In this document: positions 16,976 through 25,577 of the stretch, piece by piece
Position numbering within the stretch: position 1 is the stretch's first letter
How the letters are laid out: each line of letters opens with the position of its first letter
Assembly (NCBI RefSeq): GCF_000505545.1
Contig: NZ_AYTB01000008.1
Location: 248,001-312,000, forward strand
Direction: 5' to 3'
Source: Kurthia huakuii LAM0618
GTDB lineage: Bacteria; Bacillota; Bacilli; Bacillales_A; Planococcaceae
DNA: 64,000 nucleotides
Translations under genes and position numbers: made by a program
The notes under the pieces: generated by a model
Seen by the model: only the letters and a program-made list of their open reading frames with translations
Databases searched by the model: none
What the model was told of the DNA's origin: nothing

Positions 16976-18460
16976 CTAATAAGTTGCTAATTTGGCCGTC
17001 ACTTTTGTTGACGCCAACCCACTTGTATCGTAAAGTACGACACTCGCTTTATATGCTTTTTTAAGCGCAAGCTTTTTTGTCGTGAAGCTAGACGACGTGG
17101 ACTTTCCGACATATTGGCCGTTAATGTAAATTTTAGCATATGCATAGTCTGGTATGTCAGTAGCATCCCATGATATGCGAGCCTTTTGATTCGTAGCAAG
17201 ACGGAACTGAATATTTTTCGCTTGTGTTGGTGGTGTAGAATCTTTTTGCGTCACAAACGTAAATTCTTGAGATTTTGACGCATCGCCATTCGCATTTAAT
17301 GCGCGAATTGAAATAAGTTGTACTTCATCAGCCGTTAAATTTTTCAACGTATAACTTGATTTTGATGTACGTGCGATTTCGTTGCCATGTAAGGAAATAA
17401 TAATGGAATCCCATGTGTCATCTGCTGTTTTCGCAAACTTCAACGTGGCGCTATGATCGGTAACTGCTGTGACTTCATAAGACGCTGGTAATATTGACGC
17501 TTCTTTTTCGACATATGTATAGCGCGGCATGCCATAACCGAATGTCGTATCATACCCTTTGACACCTAAATCTTTTGATGACGCGATAAGTTTTTCTTTT
17601 AATTGCTGTGGTGTGCTATACGGATATTGTTGTTTTAATAAGGCAAGCATTCCTGTAATAAATGGTGTCGCAAACGATGTGCCACTTGCTTCATACAATT
17701 CGCCATTGACCGCAATCGTTGGAATATTTTCACCCGGTGCGACAAAATCGATGCCTTTGCCGTAGTTGGCGAAGGTGCTCCGTTTATTTTTCGATGAAAT
17801 CGACGTTACTGCAATAACTTCATCATAGCGCGCTGGATACGTGACGTTTTTTGTATTGTTATTGCCTGCTGATGCGACAACAACAATATTTTGTGCTACT
17901 GCACGTTTAATGGCGCGGTGTAGTGATGGGATATCACTTTGCAATCCCGATGAAATTGAAATAATGTCTGCCCCGTCATCAATGGCTTGTGTAATGGCTT
18001 CGGTCAGCTCTTTGACATCGCCGTCCTCGGTACCATCTTTATATTTATAAGATGCGATTGTCACTTTAGGAGCGACGCTAAAAATCGAAAAATCTTCATT
18101 TTTCATTAATGGTTTTGCGCCAATAACACCTGCAACCCCTGTACCATGACCCGCTTCGACACGATCTAATACATCGCCTTCATTAATATGTTTTGTATAA
18201 GGATTATCGGTCGTAAAGCTATAACGCTCTTTGACATTCGATAATAATTTACTATTTTTGTTGACGCCGGTATCAATCACCGCGACGCGGACACCTTTTC
18301 CTGCATAACCATTTGCCCATGCGGTTGGAATGTGTAGCTTTTTCAATTGTTTTGTTGGAACTTCTTGTTCATACAATGGTGCTGCTTGTGCGGCAGTTCC
18401 CATTGAAGGGACTGTTAATATAGCGCACATCGCTGCTAAAGAAATGATTCGTTTTTGCAT
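16976..18460 (-). CDS. secreted subtilisin-like serine protease (S8) with Fn3-like tail
   Basis: The 494-residue precursor has a signal peptide (about 1-27, cleavage after AAQA). The S8 catalytic triad is complete: Asp63 (VAVIDTG), His105 (GHGTGVAG) and Ser262 (GTSFATP). Oxyanion Asn lies in ASAGNNN. Two fibronectin-III-like repeats follow from about residue 325. No I9 propeptide is visible between the signal and the catalytic domain, which is unusual for secreted subtilases. The ATG at 18460 follows GGGAGGG by 6 nt. It is expected to be extracellular or wall-bound; no sorting motif is seen. Confidence 0.9.
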   Translation of the reverse strand: MQKRIISLAAMCAILTVPSMGTAAQAAPLYEQEVPTKQLKKLHIPTAWANGYAGKGVRVAVIDTGVNKNSKLLSNVKERYSFTTDNPYTKHINEGDVLDRVEAGHGTGVAGVIGAKPLMKNEDFSIFSVAPKVTIASYKYKDGTEDGDVKELTEAITQAIDDGADIISISSGLQSDIPSLHRAIKRAVAQNIVVVASAGNNNTKNVTYPARYDEVIAVTSISSKNKRSTFANYGKGIDFVAPGENIPTIAVNGELYEASGTSFATPFITGMLALLKQQYPYSTPQQLKEKLIASSKDLGVKGYDTTFGYGMPRYTYVEKEASILPASYEVTAVTDHSATLKFAKTADDTWDSIIISLHGNEIARTSKSSYTLKNLTADEVQLISIRALNANGDASKSQEFTFVTQKDSTPPTQAKNIQFRLATNQKARISWDATDIPDYAYAKIYINGQYVGKSTSSSFTTKKLALKKAYKASVVLYDTSGLASTKVTAKLATY

Positions 18461-18505
18461 TGACAACCCTCCCTATTAGCCTTATTATACGAAATTTACA
18501 CAAAA

Positions 18506-18533
18506 AAAGAATCTGCTAGCGTGCAGATTCTTT
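18506..18533 (-). terminator. terminator of the cobalamin/ECF operon
   Basis: An 11-bp stem (AAAGAATCTGC/GCAGATTCTTT, loop of 6) overlaps the last codons of the S-component gene. It is followed on the minus strand by a run of T (plus 18502-18508). Confidence 0.88.
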
Positions 18534-19229
18534 CACTTTATTGCCAATTAGTCCATATTTTATTTGAATACGCTCTAATTTTTCACCAATCGGCTTCGTT
18601 AACAACAATAAAAATAGAACATTCGATACCGCATACATGATTGTAAATGGCAATGCTGTACCCGCTGCTTGTACATAACGCGCCCATGAAAATACGCCGT
18701 CATACGACATGACCGTCCAAATATCCATAATAAACGAAAAGAGCACGCCGGCTATAATACCATATAAGATAAGACCGACTTTCGTTTCCATCCAAGATGT
18801 TTTGCCGAGCCACCCGGCAATATAACCGATGATTCCCCACGTAAACATTTGAAATGGTGTCCAAGGGCCTTGCCCAAATAGCATATTCGAAGCGATCGCA
18901 GATACAGCCCCAGTTAAAAAGCCTGCTTCTGGCCCCATTTTAAAGCCGGTAATCGCCGTAATCGCCGTCACCGGTTTAAAAGCAGGAACCCATGCAAATG
19001 CGACGCGCCCCGCAACGGAAATGGCCGACATGACCGCAATTATCATAATTTCGCGCGCATGTGGCTTTCGGCGCTCAAATTGCAAGAAAAACGGCACACA
19101 TGCTAAAAGCACGACAATCATTGAAATAATATTGTACTTATTGTCTTTTAATAAAGTCGCCCCGATAATAAGCAAGAGTGGAATCGCGATAAAAATAATG
19201 CCAAGTGACATGAATTGTTTAGCTTTCAA
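18516..19229 (-). CDS. ECF transporter S component, probable cobalamin specificity (CbrT-like)
   Basis: The product is an integral membrane protein of about 237 residues with six to seven hydrophobic segments. It has the ECF S-component pattern (AVMSAISVAGRVAFAWVPAFKPVTAITAITG; GPEAGFLTGAVSAIASNMLFGQGPWTPFQM). S components bind the vitamin and dock on the EcfT-EcfA module, both encoded just upstream. The cobalamin riboswitch at the head of the operon points to vitamin B12 or a precursor. A GTG at 19238 touches the ribosome binding site; the TTG at 19229, 9 nt after AGGAGG, fits better. The gene overlaps the end of the ecfA gene. Confidence 0.85.
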   Translation of the reverse strand: MKAKQFMSLGIIFIAIPLLLIIGATLLKDNKYNIISMIVVLLACVPFFLQFERRKPHAREIMIIAVMSAISVAGRVAFAWVPAFKPVTAITAITGFKMGPEAGFLTGAVSAIASNMLFGQGPWTPFQMFTWGIIGYIAGWLGKTSWMETKVGLILYGIIAGVLFSFIMDIWTVMSYDGVFSWARYVQAAGTALPFTIMYAVSNVLFLLLLTKPIGEKLERIQIKYGLIGNKVKESAR

Positions 19230-20892
19230 CGAGCGCACCCTCCTCGTAATAGTGAATCAGTTGCGCTGGTGTGACAGCACACTCGACAACATGGCGACTC
19301 ATACGATGCGTTGCAGTCGTATAAAAATGATTGCCGCTATAAAATGCGACGCGATTATCTACCGAGACGATATTACCGTCGAAAAATAATGCCGCACGAT
19401 CCGCAAATTCGGCTGAAAACTCGACATCATGCGTCACGATAAAAATCGTTAAGCCTTGCGCTTTAAGTTGTCGTAAAATATCAGCAAAAGCTTGTTTCGA
19501 GGCGCCATCCATGCCCTTCGTTGGCTCATCTAACAATAAAATTTCCGGTTCATTTAACAACACTTTTGCAAGCGCAACTTTTTGTTGTTCGCCACCGCTT
19601 AAATCAAACGGGTGTTGCTCGAGTATGTGCTGAATTCCAAGTTGCTCGACCATCGCCGCGATTTTCGCTTCTTTTTGTGCTTCAGGGATGTCCCAAATCG
19701 CCGCTAAATCGGCAAATTCGTTGCGTACCGTTTTTGCGACAAAAATCGTTTGCGGATTTTGTGGCAACACGCCGATAAACTTGCGGTATAACTCTTTTTG
19801 GCGATATTTTTTCAGCGCGCGTCCTTCGAGGAATACGTGGCCACGATAAAGCGGCATTAATCCGGCCATTACTTGCATGGCGGTCGATTTCCCTGAACCA
19901 TTTCCACCAAGCAACGTAAAAATCTCTCCGCGGTAAAGCGTTAAATCAAATTCCTTTAAAATATCGCTCCCTTTTGCTTCATAGCGGAACCACCCTTTTT
20001 TCACTTCTAAAATCACATCATGCGCGACAGATAACGTCGGCATCTCAGCTGTTCCTACAGAAAAATGTTTCGTTAACCACGCGCGTCCTTCGCGAATTGT
20101 TAGCGGTGGTGCATCGTGTAGTTGCAAGGCATGATGAATGCGAAGCGGCGTCGGTAAACCAAACAGCATCGGATGATTTCGATCAATTGCTTGCAGTGCT
20201 GTTGCGACGTCTTTTGGTGTGCCATTGGCGATTATCTTCCCTTGTTCAAGCATAACAACGCGGTCTGCTAGTGGATAAACTTCTTCTAAGCGATGCTCGA
20301 CTAATAAAATCGTTAAACCAAGTTCTTTGTTTAACTTTTGTAAGGTTTGAATAAATTCTGTTGCCGCAATCGGGTCTAACTGCGATGTTGGTTCATCTAA
20401 AATAAGAACTTCTGGCTGCATGACCATGACACTTGCGAGGTTAAGCAGCTGCTTTTGTCCGCCTGATAAGTGCATCGTATCATGATGAAAAAGCCCTTGA
20501 ATCCCGAAGAAATTCGCCATTTCCGCAACGCGACGGCGAATCGTACTTGGCTCAACTCCTAAGTTTTCAAGACCAAACGCCAGCTCATGCCATACTTTAT
20601 CCGTCACCAGTTGATTTTCTGGATTTTGTAAGACATAACCGATTTTTTCAGCGCGCTCACGTTCGGTCAATGTGTCAAGTGCTTGGCCGTTTAAAAAAAT
20701 ACGACCGCTTCGTTCGCCATGTGGTGCAAGGTCTTGCTTTAATTGTTTTAATAAAGTCGTTTTCCCACAACCCGAAACGCCACAAAAAACGACAAATTCC
20801 CCTTGTTCAATCGTTAAGTTCAGCTGTTTTAGCGCAGGTCGTTTGGCGAGTGGATACGTGAAATGGAAATCTTTGAAGTTAATGAACGCCAT
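19219..20892 (-). CDS. ECF transporter ATPase, two ABC domains fused
   Basis: The 557-residue protein carries two ATP-binding cassettes. Domain 1 (about 1-230) has Walker A GVSGCGKTT, signature LSGGQKQ and Walker B LILDEPTSQLDP. Domain 2 (about 300-520) has Walker A GGNGSGKST, signature LSGGEQQ and Walker B LLLDEPTKGMDG. Most ECF systems have separate EcfA1 and EcfA2; this is the fused, YkoD-like form, which usually belongs to a dedicated single-vitamin transporter. AGGAGG lies 7 nt before the ATG. It overlaps the preceding ecfT gene by 64 bp. Confidence 0.92.
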   Translation of the reverse strand: MAFINFKDFHFTYPLAKRPALKQLNLTIEQGEFVVFCGVSGCGKTTLLKQLKQDLAPHGERSGRIFLNGQALDTLTERERAEKIGYVLQNPENQLVTDKVWHELAFGLENLGVEPSTIRRRVAEMANFFGIQGLFHHDTMHLSGGQKQLLNLASVMVMQPEVLILDEPTSQLDPIAATEFIQTLQKLNKELGLTILLVEHRLEEVYPLADRVVMLEQGKIIANGTPKDVATALQAIDRNHPMLFGLPTPLRIHHALQLHDAPPLTIREGRAWLTKHFSVGTAEMPTLSVAHDVILEVKKGWFRYEAKGSDILKEFDLTLYRGEIFTLLGGNGSGKSTAMQVMAGLMPLYRGHVFLEGRALKKYRQKELYRKFIGVLPQNPQTIFVAKTVRNEFADLAAIWDIPEAQKEAKIAAMVEQLGIQHILEQHPFDLSGGEQQKVALAKVLLNEPEILLLDEPTKGMDGASKQAFADILRQLKAQGLTIFIVTHDVEFSAEFADRAALFFDGNIVSVDNRVAFYSGNHFYTTATHRMSRHVVECAVTPAQLIHYYEEGALVES

Positions 20893-21746
20893 TTGTGTAC
20901 CTCCTGTAATTCAAGTAATAACGGTAGTAGCGCTAACATGGCGTAGCTACTATATACGATAAGTTGTGGCCAATGCCATGATAGCTCACTAAATGTTGGG
21001 TAAAAATAAAAGTCATTCCAATCATGCCACGACGCGAAAAGTTGAACCGCAAACAGCGTTGTAATCAGCGCTAGGAGCCCGCCGTCACGTTTTGTAAACA
21101 TAAAAATGGAAAACGTCGAGCGCCCCTGTAGCCCATACCCTCGCGCTTTCATCGAATCAGCACTTTCAATGCCGTTTTCAAGCGCCCACGATACTAAAAT
21201 CGACAACACGCGCATCGCACTTTTAATGCGCTGCCACGTACTCCCGACACTTGGGTCCATGCCAATTGCTTTTTGGGCATTCATAATTAAATGGAGCTGC
21301 TGCTTAAAGCGTGGAATCAAGCGCATCGTCACTGAAATTAACAGCGCAACAGCCGGTGAAATTTTGCCGAATAAATAAATGAATTTATCGGTCGTCATCA
21401 GTTTGCTGAACGCGTTAAACCAAAAGAGTACAGCTAACAGCATACAACTCATTGCCAAGCCATAAACGACTGCTTCAAGTGTAATCGGCTGATAATTCAC
21501 GTAAAACAGCACGATTTCCCCGTCATGACTAATTAATGGATTGATGAGTGCGGCAATTAGAGCAAATGGCACAAACCATTTTAAAGACGCCATAAATGCG
21601 CGTGCATCAATGGCAACATTTAATAAAACGGCACAAATGATTGAGATAATTAGCAACACAGGATGCATATAAAACATCGTCAATCCCGTAATGACCGCAA
21701 AATAACTAAATAATACGATTGGATGTAATGTATTTAAACTATACAT
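20829..21746 (-). CDS. ecfT: ECF transporter T component (EcfT)
   Basis: The 305-residue membrane protein has hydrophobic segments at about 5-75, 90-135 and 225-290. The cytoplasmic coupling region contains ALENGIESADSMKARGYG, the Ala-Arg-Gly motif by which EcfT contacts the ATPases. EcfT ties the S component to the ATP-driven toppling cycle. The ATG at 21746, with AGGTGG 4-5 nt upstream, lies 8 bp after the stop of the DUF4430 lipoprotein gene. Its last 64 bp overlap the ATPase gene, implying coupled translation. Confidence 0.9.
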   Translation of the reverse strand: MYSLNTLHPIVLFSYFAVITGLTMFYMHPVLLIISIICAVLLNVAIDARAFMASLKWFVPFALIAALINPLISHDGEIVLFYVNYQPITLEAVVYGLAMSCMLLAVLFWFNAFSKLMTTDKFIYLFGKISPAVALLISVTMRLIPRFKQQLHLIMNAQKAIGMDPSVGSTWQRIKSAMRVLSILVSWALENGIESADSMKARGYGLQGRSTFSIFMFTKRDGGLLALITTLFAVQLFASWHDWNDFYFYPTFSELSWHWPQLIVYSSYAMLALLPLLLELQEVHKWRSLTSKISISRIHSPNDLR

Positions 21747-21754
21747 AGCGCCAC

Positions 21755-22738
21755 CTACTGATCTGCAAGGCCAATATCGCGCCCTAAATTCGTCGTATAA
21801 TGCCACGTAATTTTATCGCCATCTTTTATATCATATGCTGATGCCCCGACACCAGGTGCTTTACCGTTAACGGCAAACATCCAACCAGATAAGCTACCCG
21901 CTTGTTTTTCATAAATATGATTAATGCCCTCAACATAAACAGAACCGTAACCCGATTCGCCTTCGCCTTCATATTCGAAGTGAATACTATGCTTTTGCAG
22001 TGCCTTTCGCGTTGCCGTCCAGGCGCTATCTCCTTTTTCAATCGTGTATGTGCCTGCTTTTAAAATAATGCCGTTTGATGGAACATATTTCGTGCTTTGT
22101 AGCGCTTCTGGTAAGCGCTTGAAATGTTCTTGTTTAAGCAATGTATCAACGCGCACTGACACCGTCACCGTTTCTTTTTTATCTTCTTTTTGTGGTGTTG
22201 TTGGTTTCGGTTTGGCGGTATTATCAGGCGTTGGCTTTGTCACCGGTGCATTTGTTGTTGGCGGCTTCTGATTGCTTGTTATGTTATCCGCTGGTGCTTG
22301 CTGTTTATCGGTTGTATCAGCCGCTTGCGTAGGTGGGTTTTCAGTCTGTGTAGCGGTTTCAGATTTGGATTCCTGTTGCTGTACCGTTGTTTCTTCTGTC
22401 GCTGGCGTATGCTCCTCCTTTTTCATAGTCGGTGCGGGTGTCGCTACTTTATCGCTATCTTCTACAACTTTTTTTTCATCTTTTTCAACGTGCTTCTCTA
22501 CAGTTTCTTTGTCATCATCGGGATTTCTTGTTCGTTCATCTTTGGTTGTTTCTTTCTCATTCGTAGTCTCTGTCGGCTGTTGCTGTACCGAGCTTGTCTC
22601 ATTTGTAGATGATAAAGCAGTGGCTGCTTGTTCGCTTTCTAAACGCGCTTTTTCTTTTTCATATTCATCAACAGATTGTACGTTACACGCGCCAAGGAAC
22701 ATCGAAGCGGCAAATAATCCCGCTAATAAGCGTTTCAT
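21755..22738 (-). CDS. lipoprotein with C-terminal DUF4430 (transcobalamin beta-domain-like)
   Basis: The 327-residue protein has a lipobox (FLGAC, Cys18). A long low-complexity linker rich in Thr, Glu, Lys, Pro and Gln spans about residues 20-195, probably crossing the cell wall. The C-terminal DUF4430 domain (about 195-327) shows GSLSGWMFAVNGKAPGVGAS and DGDKITWHYT. DUF4430 is the family that includes the C-terminal beta domain of intrinsic factor and transcobalamin. Together with the neighbouring barrel protein, riboswitch and ECF genes, this suggests a surface cobalamin-binding lipoprotein. Ligand binding is inferred. Confidence 0.85.
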   Translation of the reverse strand: MKRLLAGLFAASMFLGACNVQSVDEYEKEKARLESEQAATALSSTNETSSVQQQPTETTNEKETTKDERTRNPDDDKETVEKHVEKDEKKVVEDSDKVATPAPTMKKEEHTPATEETTVQQQESKSETATQTENPPTQAADTTDKQQAPADNITSNQKPPTTNAPVTKPTPDNTAKPKPTTPQKEDKKETVTVSVRVDTLLKQEHFKRLPEALQSTKYVPSNGIILKAGTYTIEKGDSAWTATRKALQKHSIHFEYEGEGESGYGSVYVEGINHIYEKQAGSLSGWMFAVNGKAPGVGASAYDIKDGDKITWHYTTNLGRDIGLADQ

Positions 22739-22801
22739 GTAAAACCCTCCTTATACGTCAAAAAGGGTGCTAGAAATTCTAGCCCCTCATGACAAACCCT
22801 C

Positions 22802-24352
22802 TTATTTTACGCGTACTTTCAATGTTTTTGATGTATTGCCTGCCGCATCTTTCACCGTTACTAACAAGGCTTTTTTCGCTTTTTGCTTTGGAATTTTCAC
22901 GCTGAATTTCCCTGTTGATGAAGCTTTGGCGTGATATTTTTTGCCGCGTACTTGTACGCTTACGGTCGCGCCTTTTTCAGCTGTGCCCGTTACATATTTC
23001 GTACCAGCTTTTACCGTATTTACTTTTGCGACAGCCGGGGCCGTTTTATCGGCTACGGTAATGGTTTTAACTTTTGATGTATTCCCCGCTGCATCAGTTA
23101 CCGTCACGACTAATTTTGTGCCCGCTTTTTGTGGCGCAATTGGCACCTCATAGCGCCCAGTGCCATCGACTAATTTCGTTGCGAGCACTTTTTTACCAGA
23201 CTTCACCGTCACCGTTGCATATTTTTCAGCCGATCCTTTTAATGCCGTTGATTTATCAGACACTGTAGATACTTTTGCGACTGCTGGTGCCGTTGTGTCA
23301 TAGTTGAATATCGTTGCATCGACAGCAGATAAGTCATAATAAGGTGTTGATTGTTCATAAGCTGTTAGTGCTTGTGCTGCTTGTAAGTTTGAAATTTGGT
23401 TGACTGTACCTTGTGCTGAATTTTTAAAGGCGTGTAGCGTTTCATCATAACTTGTTAATAAATTTGAGACAGTCCATGCGCCATTTGCCAATACAAATTG
23501 CTCATGTTGCTGTGGATCAATACCAAGTGAACGCTGCGCGATAATTAATTGCGACACGGATTCAGGGCTATCGCCTTTTGCCCATTCGCTATAGAAACCA
23601 GCATTGTCACTTAATTGAGCTTGCATAAAGGCCAATCCACTTGAAATAACTTCTCCTACAGCTAATTGTGCTTTATAAGGTGCAAGCGCTGTAATGGCCA
23701 TTGCTGTTGAGTCAACATCAGCACCTGTTGTCCACTCGCTTGAAGAGCCCCATGAGAATCCGCCTTCTGGATATGCTTTGCTTACAAGATATGCAACAAT
23801 TGCTTCACGTGAGAAATCCGCTTCATTCGCTTGTGGTACAGCATAATCATTTGCATCTAGCGCTGTTAGCATCCAGTAGTAATCCATTTCTAATAATGCG
23901 AATGCTGCATCGGCATCGCCTTTTACTTTTTGTTGTTGCGCATAAGCGACCATTTTGTCCACTAAATTAACGCCGCCTACATTCGTTGCATCTTTACCGA
24001 TTGCCGTAACTGCAAGCACAGTCGTTGCGTATTTACTAACAGAAGAAAAGTTTGCGAAATTGTTTTTCGCTTCAGCTTCTACTGCTTTGTAATATGTATC
24101 ATAATAATTTTTCGCTACCGGGAAATTTGCTTTTGCTAATGTTAGTACTGAGCTCCCGAAATCGATTGTTGGTGTTTTTGACATCGCATACGTAAATGCT
24201 GCGGCATCGTTTAATGCTTCGTTGTACGATACCTCAGTTGCTGTATTACTAGCGATTGGTGTTACTTCTTGCGCTTGTGCACTCCATGCGGGTACAACAC
24301 TTAATGTTAGTGCTGCGATTACTGAAGATGCGACCCATTTGTTTTTAAACAT
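22802..24352 (-). CDS. exported alpha/alpha-barrel protein with Ig-like repeats, first gene of the cobalamin operon
   Basis: The 516-residue precursor has a signal peptide (about 1-27, ending SAQA). Residues about 30-350 form repeated helical pairs like the prenyltransferase/terpene-cyclase barrel (GGFSWGSSSEWTTGADVDSTAMAITALAPY is the clearest unit). This is the fold of the alpha domain of intrinsic factor and transcobalamin. Two bacterial Ig-like repeats follow (each DTTAPAVAKV...VTDAAGNTSK). The ATG at 24352 follows GGGGAGGA by 8 nt; the longer frame to 24502 reads through the riboswitch platform and is not used. Function is inferred as cobalamin capture. Confidence 0.82.
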   Translation of the reverse strand: MFKNKWVASSVIAALTLSVVPAWSAQAQEVTPIASNTATEVSYNEALNDAAAFTYAMSKTPTIDFGSSVLTLAKANFPVAKNYYDTYYKAVEAEAKNNFANFSSVSKYATTVLAVTAIGKDATNVGGVNLVDKMVAYAQQQKVKGDADAAFALLEMDYYWMLTALDANDYAVPQANEADFSREAIVAYLVSKAYPEGGFSWGSSSEWTTGADVDSTAMAITALAPYKAQLAVGEVISSGLAFMQAQLSDNAGFYSEWAKGDSPESVSQLIIAQRSLGIDPQQHEQFVLANGAWTVSNLLTSYDETLHAFKNSAQGTVNQISNLQAAQALTAYEQSTPYYDLSAVDATIFNYDTTAPAVAKVSTVSDKSTALKGSAEKYATVTVKSGKKVLATKLVDGTGRYEVPIAPQKAGTKLVVTVTDAAGNTSKVKTITVADKTAPAVAKVNTVKAGTKYVTGTAEKGATVSVQVRGKKYHAKASSTGKFSVKIPKQKAKKALLVTVKDAAGNTSKTLKVRVK

Positions 24353-24353
24353 T

Positions 24354-24408
24354 AAAAAAATCCTCCCCTGATTTTTTAGAATTTTCACGCAACAATTCTC
24401 AGGGAGGA
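24354..24408 (-). terminator. riboswitch expression platform: hairpin holding the SD, with T-run
   Basis: On the minus strand TCCTCCCTGA (plus 24399-24408) can pair with TCAGGGGAGGA (plus 24361-24371), with one bulged G. A run of seven T (plus 24354-24360) follows. The 3' arm contains the ribosome binding site of the first gene, so the hairpin could end transcription, hide the site, or both. Confidence 0.75.
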
Positions 24409-24472
24409 CAAATTTATAAGATAAACTAAAAAAGCTTTTAAACAGTACTTCCCCTCGAAGTTTGTTAACGAT

Positions 24473-24632
24473 GTAGAAGCAGGTCTCCTGGCTCGTGTTC
24501 ATCTTACTCTAGCGGCTTCTCATTGCTTTATCGCAAGCAACAATGCTCAAAACTATTTCATCACACATACAGTAGCGGGGCTGCGTTGGCTTTTCACCAA
24601 TCTTCCCTATTATCCCAAACGGGCACTTCTAC
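24473..24632 (-). promoter_or_regulatory. cobalamin riboswitch
   Basis: The minus-strand RNA has the B12 box GCCAGGAGACCTGC (plus 24479-24492) and the core GCAGCCCCGCTACTGT (plus 24569-24584). GGTGAAAAGCC lies upstream of it, and GTAGAAG/CTTCTAC closes the aptamer at 24473 and 24632. These are the defining conserved segments of the adenosylcobalamin-sensing class. It heads the five-gene ECF operon. Confidence 0.96.
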
Positions 24633-24704
24633 ATATTCAATTGTTCTATAGTATTCCATAAAAATGTTCGGAAGTAAACGCTTTTTTCAGAAAAATAAAT
24701 AAAA

Positions 24705-24754
24705 TCGCCTAACTTCGACTTATTTTACGAATGAAATAAGAAGTAGTTAGGCGA
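24705..24754 (-). terminator. terminator after the small gene at 24780
   Basis: TCGCCTAACT (24705-24714) pairs with AGTTAGGCGA (24745-24754), with further pairing inside. On the minus strand TTTTATTTA follows. Confidence 0.75.
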
Positions 24755-24779
24755 ATAGATAGATTGTAGTGTCCGCGCA

Positions 24780-24932
24780 CTAGACGGCGACTTCACGTTT
24801 TTTATGCGTATTGTAGGCATTTAATTGCTCCTCTGTTAAGTTTTTTACGTATAAGTAAAAGTTCATCGATTGTAATCCGTGTTGTTCACAAGCCTCACAA
24901 TAAATTTGATACCCTTCGCGATACATGTCCAT
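24780..24932 (-). CDS. small CxxC protein of unknown function
   Basis: The 50-residue product starts MDMYREGYQIYCEACEQHGL, with one CxxC pair at about residues 12-15, and ends in a basic tail (THKKREVAV). It could bind a metal with partners or form a redox pair. AGAGGA lies 9 nt before the ATG at 24932; the longer frame to 24974 lacks a site. It has its own terminator. It lies upstream of the cobalamin riboswitch on the same strand and is otherwise an orphan. Confidence 0.6.
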   Translation of the reverse strand: MDMYREGYQIYCEACEQHGLQSMNFYLYVKNLTEEQLNAYNTHKKREVAV

Positions 24933-25077
24933 CTCTACCAATCCTCTCTGAATGCGTTGTTTGTTATATAACAACTTTTGTTTATGACAATAATATATAA
25001 CAGTTTGAAACAGACGTCAATAACATTTATCAGAAAATTTAAAAATAATGCAAAAACGAGCTTGAATAATGAAAAAA

Positions 25078-25104
25078 AGAGCCTGGCAGCAACGCCTAAG
25101 CTCT
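25078..25104 (-). terminator. terminator after the ThrE-like pair
   Basis: AGAGC/GCTCT arms with an inner GGC/GCC stem are followed on the minus strand by a T-run (plus 25072-25078). Confidence 0.65.
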
Positions 25105-25106
25105 GA

Positions 25107-25565
25107 TTAGTTTAATGTTTTAGCTTTTTTGAAACGTGCCATCATTTTGCGATACATTTGTACGAGTACTTCCGCAATAACAAGGCCCATCACAATCGCG
25201 CCGGTAATAATGCCGGTTTTTAAAAAGAATTGTAATGATTCATTGTATTCGTTTGCGACAACGTGACGCATTGCCTCGTAAGCCAAGCCCCCAGGTACAA
25301 GCGGAATAATCCCACCTACTACGAAAATTAACATCGGTGTTTTGTGTTTGAATGCTTGATAATGCGCCACAATCGAGATGATGAAAGCGCCACAAAAAGA
25401 TGCGGTGACACTATCTACATCTTGTTTGATTAATGCATAATAAATCAGCCAACCAATCATGCCAACGAATCCGCAATGTATTAGCGTTGATTTCGGTGCG
25501 TTGAAAATAATCGCAATCCCATACGTTGCGACAAACGCACAAACGAGTTGTAAAACATAATCCAC
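25107..25565 (-). CDS. threonine/serine exporter-like, small subunit (YjjB/ThrE_2)
   Basis: The 152-residue membrane protein has five hydrophobic segments and the PLVPGG motif (GGIIPLVPGGLAYEAMR, near residue 85). This is typical of the ThrE_2 (DUF3815) half of split ThrE exporters. Its partner YjjP-like gene lies 12 bp upstream and carries the other half. In Corynebacterium a single ThrE protein exports threonine and serine; the substrate here is unproved (related YjjPB systems can export succinate). Confidence 0.85.
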   Translation of the reverse strand: MDYVLQLVCAFVATYGIAIIFNAPKSTLIHCGFVGMIGWLIYYALIKQDVDSVTASFCGAFIISIVAHYQAFKHKTPMLIFVVGGIIPLVPGGLAYEAMRHVVANEYNESLQFFLKTGIITGAIVMGLVIAEVLVQMYRKMMARFKKAKTLN

Positions 25566-25577
25566 GATAAACGCTCC

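Noticed and set aside
22190-22742. Long plus-strand frames rich in Cys, Ser, Val and Phe opposite the DUF4430 lipoprotein gene
   Set aside because: They mirror the Thr/Glu/Lys-rich linker codons of the real gene and lack ribosome binding sites.
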